Below are positions 33,353 to 42,179 of a DNA stretch of 64,000 nucleotides, in pieces; within the stretch, counting starts at the first letter, position 1, and each line of letters begins with the position of its first letter. Origin of the DNA: an uncultured Dysosmobacter sp. (GTDB lineage Bacteria; Bacillota; Clostridia; Oscillospirales; Oscillospiraceae). Location: positions 1 to 64,000 of the forward strand of contig CAKTOO010000002.1 of assembly GCA_934590165.1 (NCBI GenBank), in the 5' to 3' direction. The notes beneath the pieces were generated by a model. That model was not told where the DNA came from. It made no database searches and saw nothing but the letters and a program-made list of their open reading frames with translations. The position numbers and the translations under genes are program-made.

Positions 33353-34564
33353 TCAGGCCTCGGGCAGTTCCTTGACCACATCCACCAGCGTGGTAGTGAC
33401 CTCGGAGCCGTCGGAAACGAAGGAGACGATGGTAGCGCCCTTGACGGGAGTGCCGCTCTCGTCCAGTGTGAAGGTGCCGGTCACGCACTCATAGGTGAGA
33501 GAGGTGTCGGCCATGGCGTCACGGACGGCGGCGGGGTCAGCGGAGCCAGCGGCTTCGATGGCGGTCTTGTACATGTACACGCAGTCATATGCCAGAGCGG
33601 ACATGGCAATGGGGGTCTCGCCGTATTTATCCTGGAAAGCCTTAACGAAATTCTGCACCAGAGCGGACTGGTCGGCGGGGTCATAGTGGTTTGTCCAGTA
33701 AACATTATTGAAAGCGGTCAGGTCGGCGCCTTCCACCACATAGGAGGGAGCACCGTCATAGCCGTCAGCACCCATGATGATGCCGGTATAGCCGGCGGCA
33801 CGTGCCTGAGTGACCAGATAGGGGCCGATAACATCATAGTAATAAGGCGCGTACACCAACTCCACGCCAGCGTTCACCATGGCGGCGAACTGGTTGGTGT
33901 AATCCTGCACATCCATGGAAGCGGTAGACTCCACGGCGGCCACTTCCACGCCGTACTCCTCACAGGCGGCGGAGAAGGAATCGTACAGGCCCTTGGAGTA
34001 CGTATCGGCGGCGCAGTACACGACGCCCACCTTGGCGTAGCCCGCCTGCTTGGCATAGGCGGCGGCGATGGCGCCCTGGAAGCTGTCGGCGTAGCAGGCA
34101 CGGAACACGTAGTCATCCTCGGTGGTAATAGAATCAGCGGTGGAGGACGGAGAGGTCAGGACCACTTCCTCCTCATTGGCGCTGTCGGTGATGGCGGAGG
34201 TGCAGCTGGACGTGCAGGAGCCAACGATGAGACCCACGCCCTGGGACACCAGAGAGTTAAAGGCGTTCATGCACTCAGTGGGGTCGCCCTGGTCATCGGC
34301 ATTGATGACCTGGATCTGGGAGCCCAGCACACCGCCGGCGGCGTTGATCTCCTCCACAGCCAGGTTCACGCCGTTCATGATGGCGGCGCCGTAGGCGGCC
34401 AGGTTGCCGGTATTGGGGGAAATGGTGCCCAGCAGGATGGATTCACCGCTGGCGGAATCACCACTTTCAGCAGGTGCGGCGCTCTCCTCCTTCGTTCCGC
34501 CGCAGGCGGTCAAGGACGCGGTCAGGCATCCGGCAAGCAGGATACTCAAAAATCTTCTTTTCAT
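33353..34564 (-). CDS. Branched-chain amino acid ABC transporter substrate-binding lipoprotein
   Basis: A 403-residue LivJ/LivK-type periplasmic-fold binding protein. The signal peptide ends in the lipobox LTAC (Cys 21), so it is membrane-anchored outside the cell. The mature part begins with a Ser/Gly/Glu linker and then the type I binding fold starting ILLGTISPNTGN. It lies first in the operon behind its own promoter and a leader hairpin. Confidence 0.92.
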   Translation of the reverse strand: MKRRFLSILLAGCLTASLTACGGTKEESAAPAESGDSASGESILLGTISPNTGNLAAYGAAIMNGVNLAVEEINAAGGVLGSQIQVINADDQGDPTECMNAFNSLVSQGVGLIVGSCTSSCTSAITDSANEEEVVLTSPSSTADSITTEDDYVFRACYADSFQGAIAAAYAKQAGYAKVGVVYCAADTYSKGLYDSFSAACEEYGVEVAAVESTASMDVQDYTNQFAAMVNAGVELVYAPYYYDVIGPYLVTQARAAGYTGIIMGADGYDGAPSYVVEGADLTAFNNVYWTNHYDPADQSALVQNFVKAFQDKYGETPIAMSALAYDCVYMYKTAIEAAGSADPAAVRDAMADTSLTYECVTGTFTLDESGTPVKGATIVSFVSDGSEVTTTLVDVVKELPEA

Positions 34565-34594
34565 AATAGTGCCTCCTCAATGTAAAATCTCCCT

Positions 34595-34640
34595 AAAAAG
34601 CGAAAGACGCGCGGATGAAAAACATCCTCGCGTCCTTGCG
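34595..34640 (-). promoter_or_regulatory. Leader hairpin/attenuator of the liv operon
   Basis: The transcript predicted from the promoter starts within a few bases of this hairpin: about 17 bp with two mismatches and loop TTTTT, followed on the minus strand by CTTTTT. It looks like an intrinsic terminator placed directly at the 5' end, ahead of the binding-protein ribosome site. Confidence 0.6.
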
Positions 34641-34648
34641 TTTTCATT

Positions 34649-34698
34649 ATCATAGTCTCCATTCGTCGTTTTGTCAATTACGTTAAACGAACAAAACG
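34649..34698 (-). promoter_or_regulatory. liv operon promoter and flanking dyad
   Basis: Minus strand TTGACA (34672-34677) and TATGAT (34649-34654), 17 bp apart. An 8-bp inverted repeat CGTTTTGT (34667-34674)/ACAAAACG (34691-34698) overlaps the -35 and is a candidate repressor site. From 34699 to the next gene the sequence is AT-rich with nothing else recognised. Confidence 0.7.
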
Positions 34699-34819
34699 TC
34701 GATGAAAATCGCCTTTAATTTCGTGAATCACAACAATTTCAAAAAAATTATTCAGTACTTTAAAAAATCAGTCAGCATTTTGCCATCATACACCTCAGCA
34801 TATCCTTATGCCTGCCCTG

Positions 34820-35737
34820 TCATATCATTTGCAAAACCAGGCACCAGGCGGGGATCGCCAGCAGAGACAGCAGCGTGGACACCGTGACGCAGCCGGCGGC
34901 GAAGCGGGCGTTTCCGCCGTATTTGGCGGCCAGGATGGCAGTGGTCCCGCCGGCGGGCATGGCCGACAGCACCACGGAAACGCCTGTGACCAGTTCCCCC
35001 GTGCCGGCCAGACGGCAGCCCAGAAGCACAAGCCCCGGGATAAGCACCAGGCGGACAGCGGAAAAATACAGGGAATCCCGGTCCAGGAAATCTCTCCAGT
35101 CCACATCCGCGCAGATCATGCCGATGAGGAACATGGAAAGGGCGGTGTTGCAGCCACCCACAGACTGGATGGTATTCCCCAGCACCTGCGGCAGCTGCCA
35201 TTGGGTCAGCAGCAGCACAAGGCCCAGAAACACCGCGTCGATACAGGGGTTGCCCAGGACCTTCTTCCACAGCTTCCGGCCGCTGTTTTGAGTAAAAAAG
35301 CCCAGGCCCACCGTCCACATGGCAATGCGCTGGGGCGTCAGGTAAATGGAGGAGAGCAGCAGCCCCTGGCTTCCGAAAATGCCGTCCACCACCGGAGAAC
35401 CCAAAAAGGCGGCGTTGGAGCATAAAGTGGCGTACTGGAGTGCCGGGCGCTTGGACGGTTCCCGCCGCCGGTACAATACCAGTGCCAGCAGCCAACACCC
35501 CAGCTGAATGGCCGTGGACACCGCCAGGATCTCCCAGGTCTGCCGCAGGACCTGGCCGTTGAAATCCATGCAGAAGGACTGGAGGATGCTGCACGGCAAC
35601 ACCAGCTTGATGATCAGGTCCGTCAATCCCCGGCGGAATCCATCATCCAAGATCTTTTTTCGTTTGAACAGCAGGCCCAGGGCCAGCAGCAAGAATAGCT
35701 GTCCCTGCTTTGCCAGCAGGCCGGACATATCGATCAC
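34820..35737 (-). CDS. AEC (auxin efflux carrier) family transporter
   Basis: A 305-residue membrane protein with about ten helices in two five-helix repeats; family traits include the SNAAFLGSPV motif (about 105-115) and the C-terminal SAMPAGGTTAILAAKYG segment. AEC proteins in bacteria often carry malate or other carboxylates. A GTG start at 35737 has GGAGGG eight bases upstream. It is the last gene of the sigma-54-dependent carboxylate operon. Confidence 0.85.
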   Translation of the reverse strand: MIDMSGLLAKQGQLFLLLALGLLFKRKKILDDGFRRGLTDLIIKLVLPCSILQSFCMDFNGQVLRQTWEILAVSTAIQLGCWLLALVLYRRREPSKRPALQYATLCSNAAFLGSPVVDGIFGSQGLLLSSIYLTPQRIAMWTVGLGFFTQNSGRKLWKKVLGNPCIDAVFLGLVLLLTQWQLPQVLGNTIQSVGGCNTALSMFLIGMICADVDWRDFLDRDSLYFSAVRLVLIPGLVLLGCRLAGTGELVTGVSVVLSAMPAGGTTAILAAKYGGNARFAAGCVTVSTLLSLLAIPAWCLVLQMI

Positions 35738-35804
35738 GGCATGTTCCCTCCCCCAAGTTTTCCTCCATCATACGAGTTCCGGCCTTCCGCCGTCAAGGCC
35801 TGCT

Positions 35805-36674
35805 TTACAGGCCGGAGAGGTCCCCCCGCTCCAGCCGGCGGATCTCCTCCAGGCCGACCAGGCGGTTGAAATCCGCGAAATCCATCATCTGGCCGCTCCA
35901 GCCGGCGGTAGTGCCGGTACGCCGCAGGGTGTCCGCCAGTCCCCGCACCGCCCAGGCAGCGGCATATACAGAGGCCACCGGGAACAGCGCCACCGCATAG
36001 CCCAGTTCCTGAAGCTCCGCCGCCGTCAGGGCCGGAGAACGGCCGCCCTCCACCATGTTGGCCACCGTGGGCAGCGGCAGACAGCGGTTCACCTCTCGCA
36101 TTTCCTCAGCGCTCTCCAGGGATTCCACGAACAGCAGGTCCGCCCCCGCCTCCGCGTACAGTTGCGCCCGGCGGATGGCCTCCTCCACGCCCAGGGTGGT
36201 CCGGGCGTCGGTCCTGGCAATGATGAGGAAGTCCGGGTCCTGCCGGGCAGCGGCAGCCGCCCGAAGCTTTTCCGCCATCTCCTCCGCCGGGATCACCTGC
36301 CGGCCCGTCATATGGCCACACTTTTTGGGAAAGGTCTGGTCCTCCAACTGAATGGCTGCGGCGCCGGCCCGCTCGTATTCCCGGACGGTGCGGACCACGT
36401 TGACCGCGTTGCCGAAGCCGGTGTCTCCGTCACATACCAGGGGCACCGTCAGCGCAGCGGCAGTGCGTGCCGCCCGCTCCGTCATCTCCGTCATGGTCAG
36501 AAGACCCACATCCGGCATTCCCAGGCTGCTGGCCGACTGTCCGTAGCCAGTGAAATACACGCCGTCAAAGCCCGCTTGTTCCATGATCTTGGCGCTAAGA
36601 GCGTCATAAGCCCCTGGCAGCACCAGGATCTCCGGCGCCTCCACCAGTGCCCGCAGTTGTTTTCTCTGTTCCAT
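35805..36674 (-). CDS. Isocitrate lyase/PEP mutase superfamily enzyme
   Basis: A 289-residue lyase of the ICL/PEPM superfamily. The catalytic KKCGHM motif (about residue 118-123) is intact, with D in CDGDTGFG and the IARTDAR strand. Members include methylisocitrate lyase, 2,3-dimethylmalate lyase, oxaloacetate decarboxylase and carboxyPEP mutase; this sequence alone does not decide, but a substituted malate-type substrate suits neighbours that import carboxylates. The start at 36674 follows GGGAGGCGG. Confidence 0.82.
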   Translation of the reverse strand: MEQRKQLRALVEAPEILVLPGAYDALSAKIMEQAGFDGVYFTGYGQSASSLGMPDVGLLTMTEMTERAARTAAALTVPLVCDGDTGFGNAVNVVRTVREYERAGAAAIQLEDQTFPKKCGHMTGRQVIPAEEMAEKLRAAAAARQDPDFLIIARTDARTTLGVEEAIRRAQLYAEAGADLLFVESLESAEEMREVNRCLPLPTVANMVEGGRSPALTAAELQELGYAVALFPVASVYAAAWAVRGLADTLRRTGTTAGWSGQMMDFADFNRLVGLEEIRRLERGDLSGL

Positions 36675-36722
36675 AGCATCCGCCTCCCAAAAAACAATGA
36701 ATACATATAACGTAATGAGGAG

Positions 36723-36759
36723 GAGGGGACCCGGCCTTTCTGTAAAGCCGGACCCCCTC
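36723..36759 (-). other. Intercistronic hairpin ahead of the lyase gene
   Basis: A 13-bp stem with two central mismatches (36723-36735 with 36747-36759), without a T-run. It lies between the hydrolase and lyase genes and may modulate mRNA processing. Confidence 0.45.
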
Positions 36760-36811
36760 TCGATGGGTAATCTTATTTTGCAGCAGAACCGCTTAAATTG
36801 CAATTGGGATT

Positions 36812-37660
36812 TCAGCTCCGGGTATACGTTTCCACAAAGTACAGCACGGTCTCATTGAACTGCTCCGGGTCCTCCAGGAACATCACATGGCCCAGGTCGT
36901 GGAATTCATGGAAGCAGCAGTTTCCGCCCACCAGGTCCCGGTAATAGCGGCCCATCTCAAGGCCTCTTGGGATCGCCGGGCTTTTGGCGCAGCAGATCAG
37001 CAGGGGGATATCGATCTTGGGCAGCGTCGCCGTATAATCCTGGAACAGGAAATCATTGTACAGGGCGAAAGCGATGTACACCGGCAGTTTTTTCATCTCC
37101 GTGCTGACCCAATCCTCATCTTCCTGGCAGGGAGGCTCATGGAAGCACATACGGGTAAAGCCCCGGGTGTAGCCGTCGTGATTCGTCATGGCATTTTCCA
37201 GCACAGCGGTCATGCCATCCATATTGAAGCCCGCCAGGGAGTGGCTGTTCCACTCCTCCGGTGAGAAGGGATACAACGCGCTGTCAATGACGCCGATCTT
37301 CTTCAGGTGGTCATTGCCGAACTGCTCGTAATACTCCATGACCACGCTGCTGCCCATGGACCAGCCCAGCAGCGTCACGTTTTCCAGCCCCAGGTGTTCG
37401 ATCAGTTCATGGATGTCCTTGGCGCAGCGGTCCATGGTCAGATTGTGCAGGCATTTGGAGGAGGAACCGTGTCCCCGCCAATCCACCAGCACCAGCCGGT
37501 GATTGGCAGACAGTCCTTCAATGTTTTTATAAAAGAATTTGGAGGAACACAAAAAGCCGTGCAGGATCACAATGGGATCGCCCTTGTCCTTGCCGTAATC
37601 CTCAAAGTAGATCCAGGCGCCGTCACTGACCTGGAAAAAGTTATCCTTGCTCTTAATCAT
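36812..37660 (-). CDS. Alpha/beta hydrolase
   Basis: A 282-residue alpha/beta hydrolase. The oxyanion HGFLCSS and the nucleophile elbow GWSMGSS (Ser about 102) are clear; Asp and His fall in the expected C-terminal order (HDLGHV for His). It could be an esterase, thioesterase or C-C bond hydrolase acting on the imported acid. It lies 18 bases after the symporter gene, inside the sigma-54 operon. Confidence 0.83.
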   Translation of the reverse strand: MIKSKDNFFQVSDGAWIYFEDYGKDKGDPIVILHGFLCSSKFFYKNIEGLSANHRLVLVDWRGHGSSSKCLHNLTMDRCAKDIHELIEHLGLENVTLLGWSMGSSVVMEYYEQFGNDHLKKIGVIDSALYPFSPEEWNSHSLAGFNMDGMTAVLENAMTNHDGYTRGFTRMCFHEPPCQEDEDWVSTEMKKLPVYIAFALYNDFLFQDYTATLPKIDIPLLICCAKSPAIPRGLEMGRYYRDLVGGNCCFHEFHDLGHVMFLEDPEQFNETVLYFVETYTRS

Positions 37661-37678
37661 TGTCTTCCTTGTCTCCTC

Positions 37679-39262
37679 TCAGTCTTTCAGCGTATCCACT
37701 TTCGCATATTTTTCATCATAGTCCTCGCAGAAGAACACCTGGAAATAGCCCAGCTTCACCCGGTCTTTCTGGGTGGCAAGGCTCACGCCCACCAGCAGCA
37801 CCAGGGCAATGATCCAGGCGGGCACAAAGGAGTTGACCCCGCCCAGATTGGCCGCCCACCATGCCTTGGTGGATGGAATGACACTGGAGAGGAAATAGCA
37901 TACCACATATGCCGCAAAGCCGCCGACCGTAGAGGCGAACACACCCTTGGCAGTCGCCTTTTTCCAATACATACCACAAAGCACCGGGAAGTACCAGGCA
38001 GAGCAGATGGCGCCGATGGCAAAATTGATGATATACTGAGACAGGTCGGAGGGCTTCAGCGCAATGAGAGTGGCCACCAAGGCAATGCCCAGGATGCAGA
38101 TGGTATTGATGCGGCTTTGTTCCTTATCGGAAGCATTGGGCTTGAAGCAGGTGACGATGAAATCCTTTGCAAGGACCGTGGCGCCCGCCATGCACATACC
38201 GGCGATGGAGGACTGAATGGCAGCAAAAATACCGCAGAAAATGATGCCGCCCACCCAGGATGGCAGGAGAGTGGTAGCGGTGAAGATCGTCGCGTAATCC
38301 CGGACAGTCAGGTTGGGATTGACCGCATAGGCCAGGGGGCCGGTGAAGCACATGATGCCCTGGACCAAAGTAAAGACACAGCAGGAGATCATGATGCCCT
38401 GCTTCAGCTTTTTATGATTGTTATAGGTCATGGTCACGGACAGAGCGTGGGGCAAAACGCCGAGACCCACACCAGCGAACAGTGCCGTACCCAAAGCGTT
38501 CCAGAAGCTGAAGGCCGTTTGTGCCTGGATCGCGCCGGGGAAGGTATTTCCCAGATACTCCATGGTGGCCCGGACACTGCCATACTCTTTCACATTGGTG
38601 GCAACGAGCACGCCGATGATAGAGAAGGTCGCAAGCAGCATGATAACGCCTTGGATGGAGGCCACCTTGGCCATGGACTTGATGCCGCCGGAGAGGGTAT
38701 AGATCACTGTGATGATAATAACCAGCAGGATGCCCAGATAATAGGCGTTGGAACCGGTGACTGCGGCAAAGACCTTGGCGCCGGCGGTAATTTGCCCGGT
38801 GGCAAAGAATGTCAGGCCAAAGGCACCGGTCAGTGCCAGGGCCGCCACCACCTTTTTGGACTGGAACCGCAGGCCCAGCAGCTGCTGGAACGTCACAGCG
38901 CCGGTGCGGTCCCGGAGGATGGCCACTTTCCGTCCCACGCTGCCCAGGCCGTAGGCCGCTGTCAGAAATCCCGCATAGTAGACGAGGGCCGCCGTAAAGC
39001 CCACCGCATAGCCCAGGCCCGGCGCGGAGACCATGGTGCCGCCTGCCATGGAGTTGGTAGCCGCGATCATGGCGATGGCAAAGGCGCCCAGACCGCCGCC
39101 GCCCGTCAGGAAGGAGGCCAGGCCGTCCTGACTGCCCTTTCGGGACTGATACTTGATATAAAAACCAAAACCAACGATAATAACGGTGTAGACCGCAAAG
39201 ATCACCAGCATCGTCCGGGACGTGGACGCGCTGATGAAAAATCCGCCCAGATCATAACTCAT
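37679..39262 (-). CDS. Sodium:solute symporter (SSS family, PanF-like)
   Basis: A 527-residue SSS-family transporter with about 13 helices. The family signature around the sixth and seventh helices is present (GGIKSMAKVASIQGVIML), and the pair with a YhdT-like small protein is the PanF arrangement. Here the catabolic neighbours point to another carboxylate rather than pantothenate. Its start overlaps the YhdT-like gene by four bases (ATGA). Confidence 0.86.
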   Translation of the reverse strand: MSYDLGGFFISASTSRTMLVIFAVYTVIIVGFGFYIKYQSRKGSQDGLASFLTGGGGLGAFAIAMIAATNSMAGGTMVSAPGLGYAVGFTAALVYYAGFLTAAYGLGSVGRKVAILRDRTGAVTFQQLLGLRFQSKKVVAALALTGAFGLTFFATGQITAGAKVFAAVTGSNAYYLGILLVIIITVIYTLSGGIKSMAKVASIQGVIMLLATFSIIGVLVATNVKEYGSVRATMEYLGNTFPGAIQAQTAFSFWNALGTALFAGVGLGVLPHALSVTMTYNNHKKLKQGIMISCCVFTLVQGIMCFTGPLAYAVNPNLTVRDYATIFTATTLLPSWVGGIIFCGIFAAIQSSIAGMCMAGATVLAKDFIVTCFKPNASDKEQSRINTICILGIALVATLIALKPSDLSQYIINFAIGAICSAWYFPVLCGMYWKKATAKGVFASTVGGFAAYVVCYFLSSVIPSTKAWWAANLGGVNSFVPAWIIALVLLVGVSLATQKDRVKLGYFQVFFCEDYDEKYAKVDTLKD

Positions 39263-39609
39263 GCCTGCTTACCTCCCTTTTGATTCTTTCCTTTGAAGCG
39301 TGCCGTCAAGGGGAATTCCTCCCAGCGAGACAAGTAGACCATACCGATCACAAACATCACCAGATAAATCACAATGGCTCCGGATATCCACATGGGCATT
39401 CCCAGAAAATATTTCATCTGCGTGGGGTCTCCCGTTCCGAAGGCATACATCCAGATCGTGGCTAAGATCGTGCAGATGATGCCCAGCGCATGGAAAAAGA
39501 TCGCGTCTTTTTTCCCTGCCTCCAGCCGGTAATCCAGCTTACCGGCATCGGCCACATCGTATTCGGTCGATTCCAGGTCCAGGGGAGTGCGGCTGCGTTT
39601 TTCTTCCAT
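39259..39609 (-). CDS. YhdT-like small membrane protein
   Basis: A 116-residue protein with a charged N terminus and two hydrophobic helices (about 38-58 and 68-92), ending RWEEFPLTARF. It resembles the YhdT (DUF997) family, an accessory of SSS symporters. The start at 39609 has GGAGG nine bases upstream. First gene of the sigma-54 operon. Confidence 0.72.
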   Translation of the reverse strand: MEEKRSRTPLDLESTEYDVADAGKLDYRLEAGKKDAIFFHALGIICTILATIWMYAFGTGDPTQMKYFLGMPMWISGAIVIYLVMFVIGMVYLSRWEEFPLTARFKGKNQKGGKQA

Positions 39610-39667
39610 CTCTTTATACCTCCTGTTTTTCGCTGCCGTCGGCAGTGCTGATTTGCAGCCATATAAA

Positions 39668-39682
39668 GCAAAAAAGATGCCA
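39668..39682 (-). promoter_or_regulatory. Sigma-54 (-24/-12) promoter
   Basis: The minus strand reads TGGCAT-N5-TTGC: GG and GC are exactly ten bases apart, matching TGGCAC-N5-TTGC in all but one base. It lies about 60 bases before the YhdT-like gene, opposite a divergent sigma-54 activator. Confidence 0.85.
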
Positions 39683-39714
39683 GCTCTTTCTTTGACATTT
39701 TTTACAAAACCTCC

Positions 39715-39744
39715 TTGCTTTTTTGTGAAAAAGCGTGGTATATT
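39715..39744 (+). promoter_or_regulatory. Promoter of the sigma-54 activator
   Basis: TTGCTT (39715-39720) and TATATT (39739-39744) with 18 bp spacing; TGG before the -10 makes it an extended -10. Confidence 0.5.
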
Positions 39745-39758
39745 GTGTTTAATTTCCA

Positions 39759-39805
39759 TTTGTTTTCGCAAAATAGCAAATTTTGTTTTCGCAATTCGGC
39801 GAATT
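39759..39805. promoter_or_regulatory. Tandem upstream activator sites
   Basis: The 13-base sequence TTTGTTTTCGCAA occurs twice, at 39759-39771 and 39782-39794, 23 bp apart, so on nearly the same helix face. A short dyad AATTC-GGC-GAATT (39793-39805) follows. They lie 77-125 bp upstream of the -24 element, the usual distance for enhancer binding. Confidence 0.65.
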
Positions 39806-39825
39806 AAGAATATCAGGAGGTCCTT

Positions 39826-41286
39826 ATGCAGACAGGCAATCTCGCCACAGACCCCGCCGCCCAGAAAGAGTATCAGCTACTGAAGGTCCTGGCGGAGCAC
39901 TATTTCGGCAGTATGCTGGTAACTGACAGCAAGGGGCGTTTTCTCTATGTCAATGACGGCTGCTGCAAGCTGCTGGGCATTGACCGGGAGACGCTATTGA
40001 GCATTTCCATCTACGATACTTTGCACGACTATTGCCACGCCACCAGCGCCTCCTCCATCAAGACACTGGAGACAAAGCAGGAATGCCTCAGCAATCATAC
40101 ACTGGAATCCTCCGGGAAACAGATCCTGGCCCTTTCCCGCCCCCATTTCGGTCCGGATGGAGAACTGCAATACGTCCCCACATACAGCTGGGACGAGCAG
40201 GAGCTTTATGTTCTTCTGGAAAAATTCGACCAGGAGCGCAACAATGTCCGCAGCATCATCCGCTTTATGCAGGGAACAGACAAGACGCCGGACATGCTCA
40301 TTGCGGAAAGCCAGTCCATGCGCAGTCTTCTGGAGTACGCCGCCCACATCGCCGCGGTGGATTCCACCGTCATCATCTACGGGGAGTCCGGCAGCGGTAA
40401 GGAGATGTTCGCCAAATATATCCACGCCAAAAGCAACCGGGCCGATCAGGTCTTTATCCCCATCAACTGCGCCTCCCTGCCTCCTTCCCTTCTGGAAGCC
40501 GAAATGTTCGGCTATGAAAAGGGCACATTCACCGGCGGTATGAAGGACGGCAAGATCGGCCTTTTTGAATTTGCCAACAAAGGCACCATTTTTTTAGATG
40601 AAATCGGAGAAATGCCGCCGGAGCTGCAATCCAAGCTGCTGCGCATTATTGAGACTGGAGAGATCAAGCGGCTGGGCAGCAATCAGATCATCAAGTGTGA
40701 CGTCCGTATCATCGCGGCCACCAACCGGGACCTGGCGGAGATGGTGCGGGAAAAAACCTTCCGGGCGGACCTGTACTACCGGCTGAACGTGCTGGTCATT
40801 AACGTTCCCCCCTTGCGGGAGCGGGCGGAGGACATTCGGCCTCTGGCGCAGCATTTCGTGCAGACCTTCAACAAAAAGTACGGCGTCACCAAGCATCTCA
40901 GTCCGGAGACCATCCGCATCATGGAGCACTACTCCTGGCCGGGAAATGTACGGGAGCTGCGAAATACCATGGAACGAATGATGGTGGAAAGCAAAAACAA
41001 TTTGATTGACCCAAAGGCATTCCGAAAGGGCGACACCGTGGTGGTGGAGCGGGCAAGCCATCCCATTGCCGACAATACGCTGCCCTACCAGCAGGCAATG
41101 GAAGCCTGCGAGCGGAAATACATCTCGGACGTCGTGGACGCCTGCGGCGGGAACATCCGGCAGGCGGCGGAAAAAATGGGGCTTCACATCTCGACCCTCT
41201 ACCGGAAAATCGATAAGCTGGGATTGCCCCTTTCCAAAGGTGAAGCCGGTGAAACTGCCTCCGGCCCACAGCCGTCAAATACATAA
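39826..41286 (+). CDS. Sigma-54-dependent transcriptional activator
   Basis: A 486-residue enhancer-binding protein: N-terminal PAS domain (about 20-130), AAA+ domain (about 155-390) with Walker A GESGSGKE, Walker B TIFLDEIGEMP, and C-terminal Fis-type HTH (NIRQAAEKMGLHISTLYRKI, about 445-465). The sigma-54 contact loop reads GTFTGG rather than the usual GAFTGA. The PAS domain suggests it senses a small ligand, probably the substrate of the divergent operon. GGAGG lies five bases before the ATG. Confidence 0.93.
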   Translation: MQTGNLATDPAAQKEYQLLKVLAEHYFGSMLVTDSKGRFLYVNDGCCKLLGIDRETLLSISIYDTLHDYCHATSASSIKTLETKQECLSNHTLESSGKQILALSRPHFGPDGELQYVPTYSWDEQELYVLLEKFDQERNNVRSIIRFMQGTDKTPDMLIAESQSMRSLLEYAAHIAAVDSTVIIYGESGSGKEMFAKYIHAKSNRADQVFIPINCASLPPSLLEAEMFGYEKGTFTGGMKDGKIGLFEFANKGTIFLDEIGEMPPELQSKLLRIIETGEIKRLGSNQIIKCDVRIIAATNRDLAEMVREKTFRADLYYRLNVLVINVPPLRERAEDIRPLAQHFVQTFNKKYGVTKHLSPETIRIMEHYSWPGNVRELRNTMERMMVESKNNLIDPKAFRKGDTVVVERASHPIADNTLPYQQAMEACERKYISDVVDACGGNIRQAAEKMGLHISTLYRKIDKLGLPLSKGEAGETASGPQPSNT

Positions 41287-41322
41287 AAAACAGACAGGCG
41301 GTCTTTTTAGACCGCCCGTCTG
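41285..41322. terminator. Terminator between the activator and aldolase genes
   Basis: CAGAC-A-GGCGGTCT (41291-41304) pairs with AGACCGCC-C-GTCTG (41309-41322); the minus strand continues with T6, so it is strongest for the aldolase gene. Confidence 0.85.
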
Positions 41323-41336
41323 CTCAATTTTGGAAA

Positions 41337-42128
41337 TCACTTGTTGGCAAAGGCATCCACATCCGCCTTGGCCGCCTGGTAGAAAAGATAGGTATCGCAG
41401 GTGTAGCTGACAAACTTGATGCCCATGTCACGCCACTTCTTGGCGCCCTCCACGGTATCGGCAAAGCAGCCCAGCTTCACGCCCTTGGCGTTGGCCTTCT
41501 CGATGATGCCCTGGATGCAGGCAATAACGTCGGGGTGGTTCACCTCACCCACATGGCCCAGAGAGCTGGACAGGTCATAAGGCCCGATGAACAGCACATC
41601 CACGCCGGGCACATCCAGGATCTCGTCCAGGTTCTCCACAGCCTTCTTGCCCTCGGCCTGGATGATGACCATGGTCTCCTGGGCCTTGGCGAAGTACTCA
41701 CTGCCGGGCATGGCGCCGTAGCAGGCGGAGCGGACAAATCGGTTGGTTCCGCGAGTACCCACGGGGCCAAACTTGGCGGCGGACACCACGGCGCGGACCT
41801 GCTCGGCAGTGTCGATCTGAGGCACCAGCAGAGCGCCCGCACCCACATCCAGTGCCCGGTCGATCCAGATGTCCATGCCCCGGGGCACACGGACCACCGG
41901 GCACACGCCGGCCACATTGGCGGCGCGGATCAGGTTTTGCAGATTCTCAAAGGTACCGGGGCCGTGCTCCATATCCAGCAGCACGAAGTCATATCCGGCG
42001 TAGCCAGCGGCCTCCACATAAGCGGGGTCGGAGGTGATCATAAAGGGGCCCAGGGCACCCTGGTCGGAGTTCAAAGCGGCCTTGAACCGGGCCACGCTGT
42101 CCATGGAAGGCATTTTCAACTGATCCAT
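41337..42128 (-). CDS. HpcH/HpaI aldolase family protein
   Basis: A 263-residue metal-dependent aldolase that splits 4-hydroxy-2-oxo acids to pyruvate and an aldehyde. It shows the family pattern LLDMEHGPGT (metal Glu/Asp region about 50), RVPRG, and a later VDVLFIGPYDLSSSLG segment. The substrate is unknown; with the neighbouring ICL/PEPM lyase it may complete a hydroxy/oxo-acid pathway. AAGGAG lies before the start at 42128, and a GC hairpin (42151-42166) sits in the leader. Confidence 0.86.
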   Translation of the reverse strand: MDQLKMPSMDSVARFKAALNSDQGALGPFMITSDPAYVEAAGYAGYDFVLLDMEHGPGTFENLQNLIRAANVAGVCPVVRVPRGMDIWIDRALDVGAGALLVPQIDTAEQVRAVVSAAKFGPVGTRGTNRFVRSACYGAMPGSEYFAKAQETMVIIQAEGKKAVENLDEILDVPGVDVLFIGPYDLSSSLGHVGEVNHPDVIACIQGIIEKANAKGVKLGCFADTVEGAKKWRDMGIKFVSYTCDTYLFYQAAKADVDAFANK

Positions 42129-42179
42129 TGCGATTCTCCTTATCTTTTTCCGGCGGTGCGCCGCCGTTTATTCCGTATA

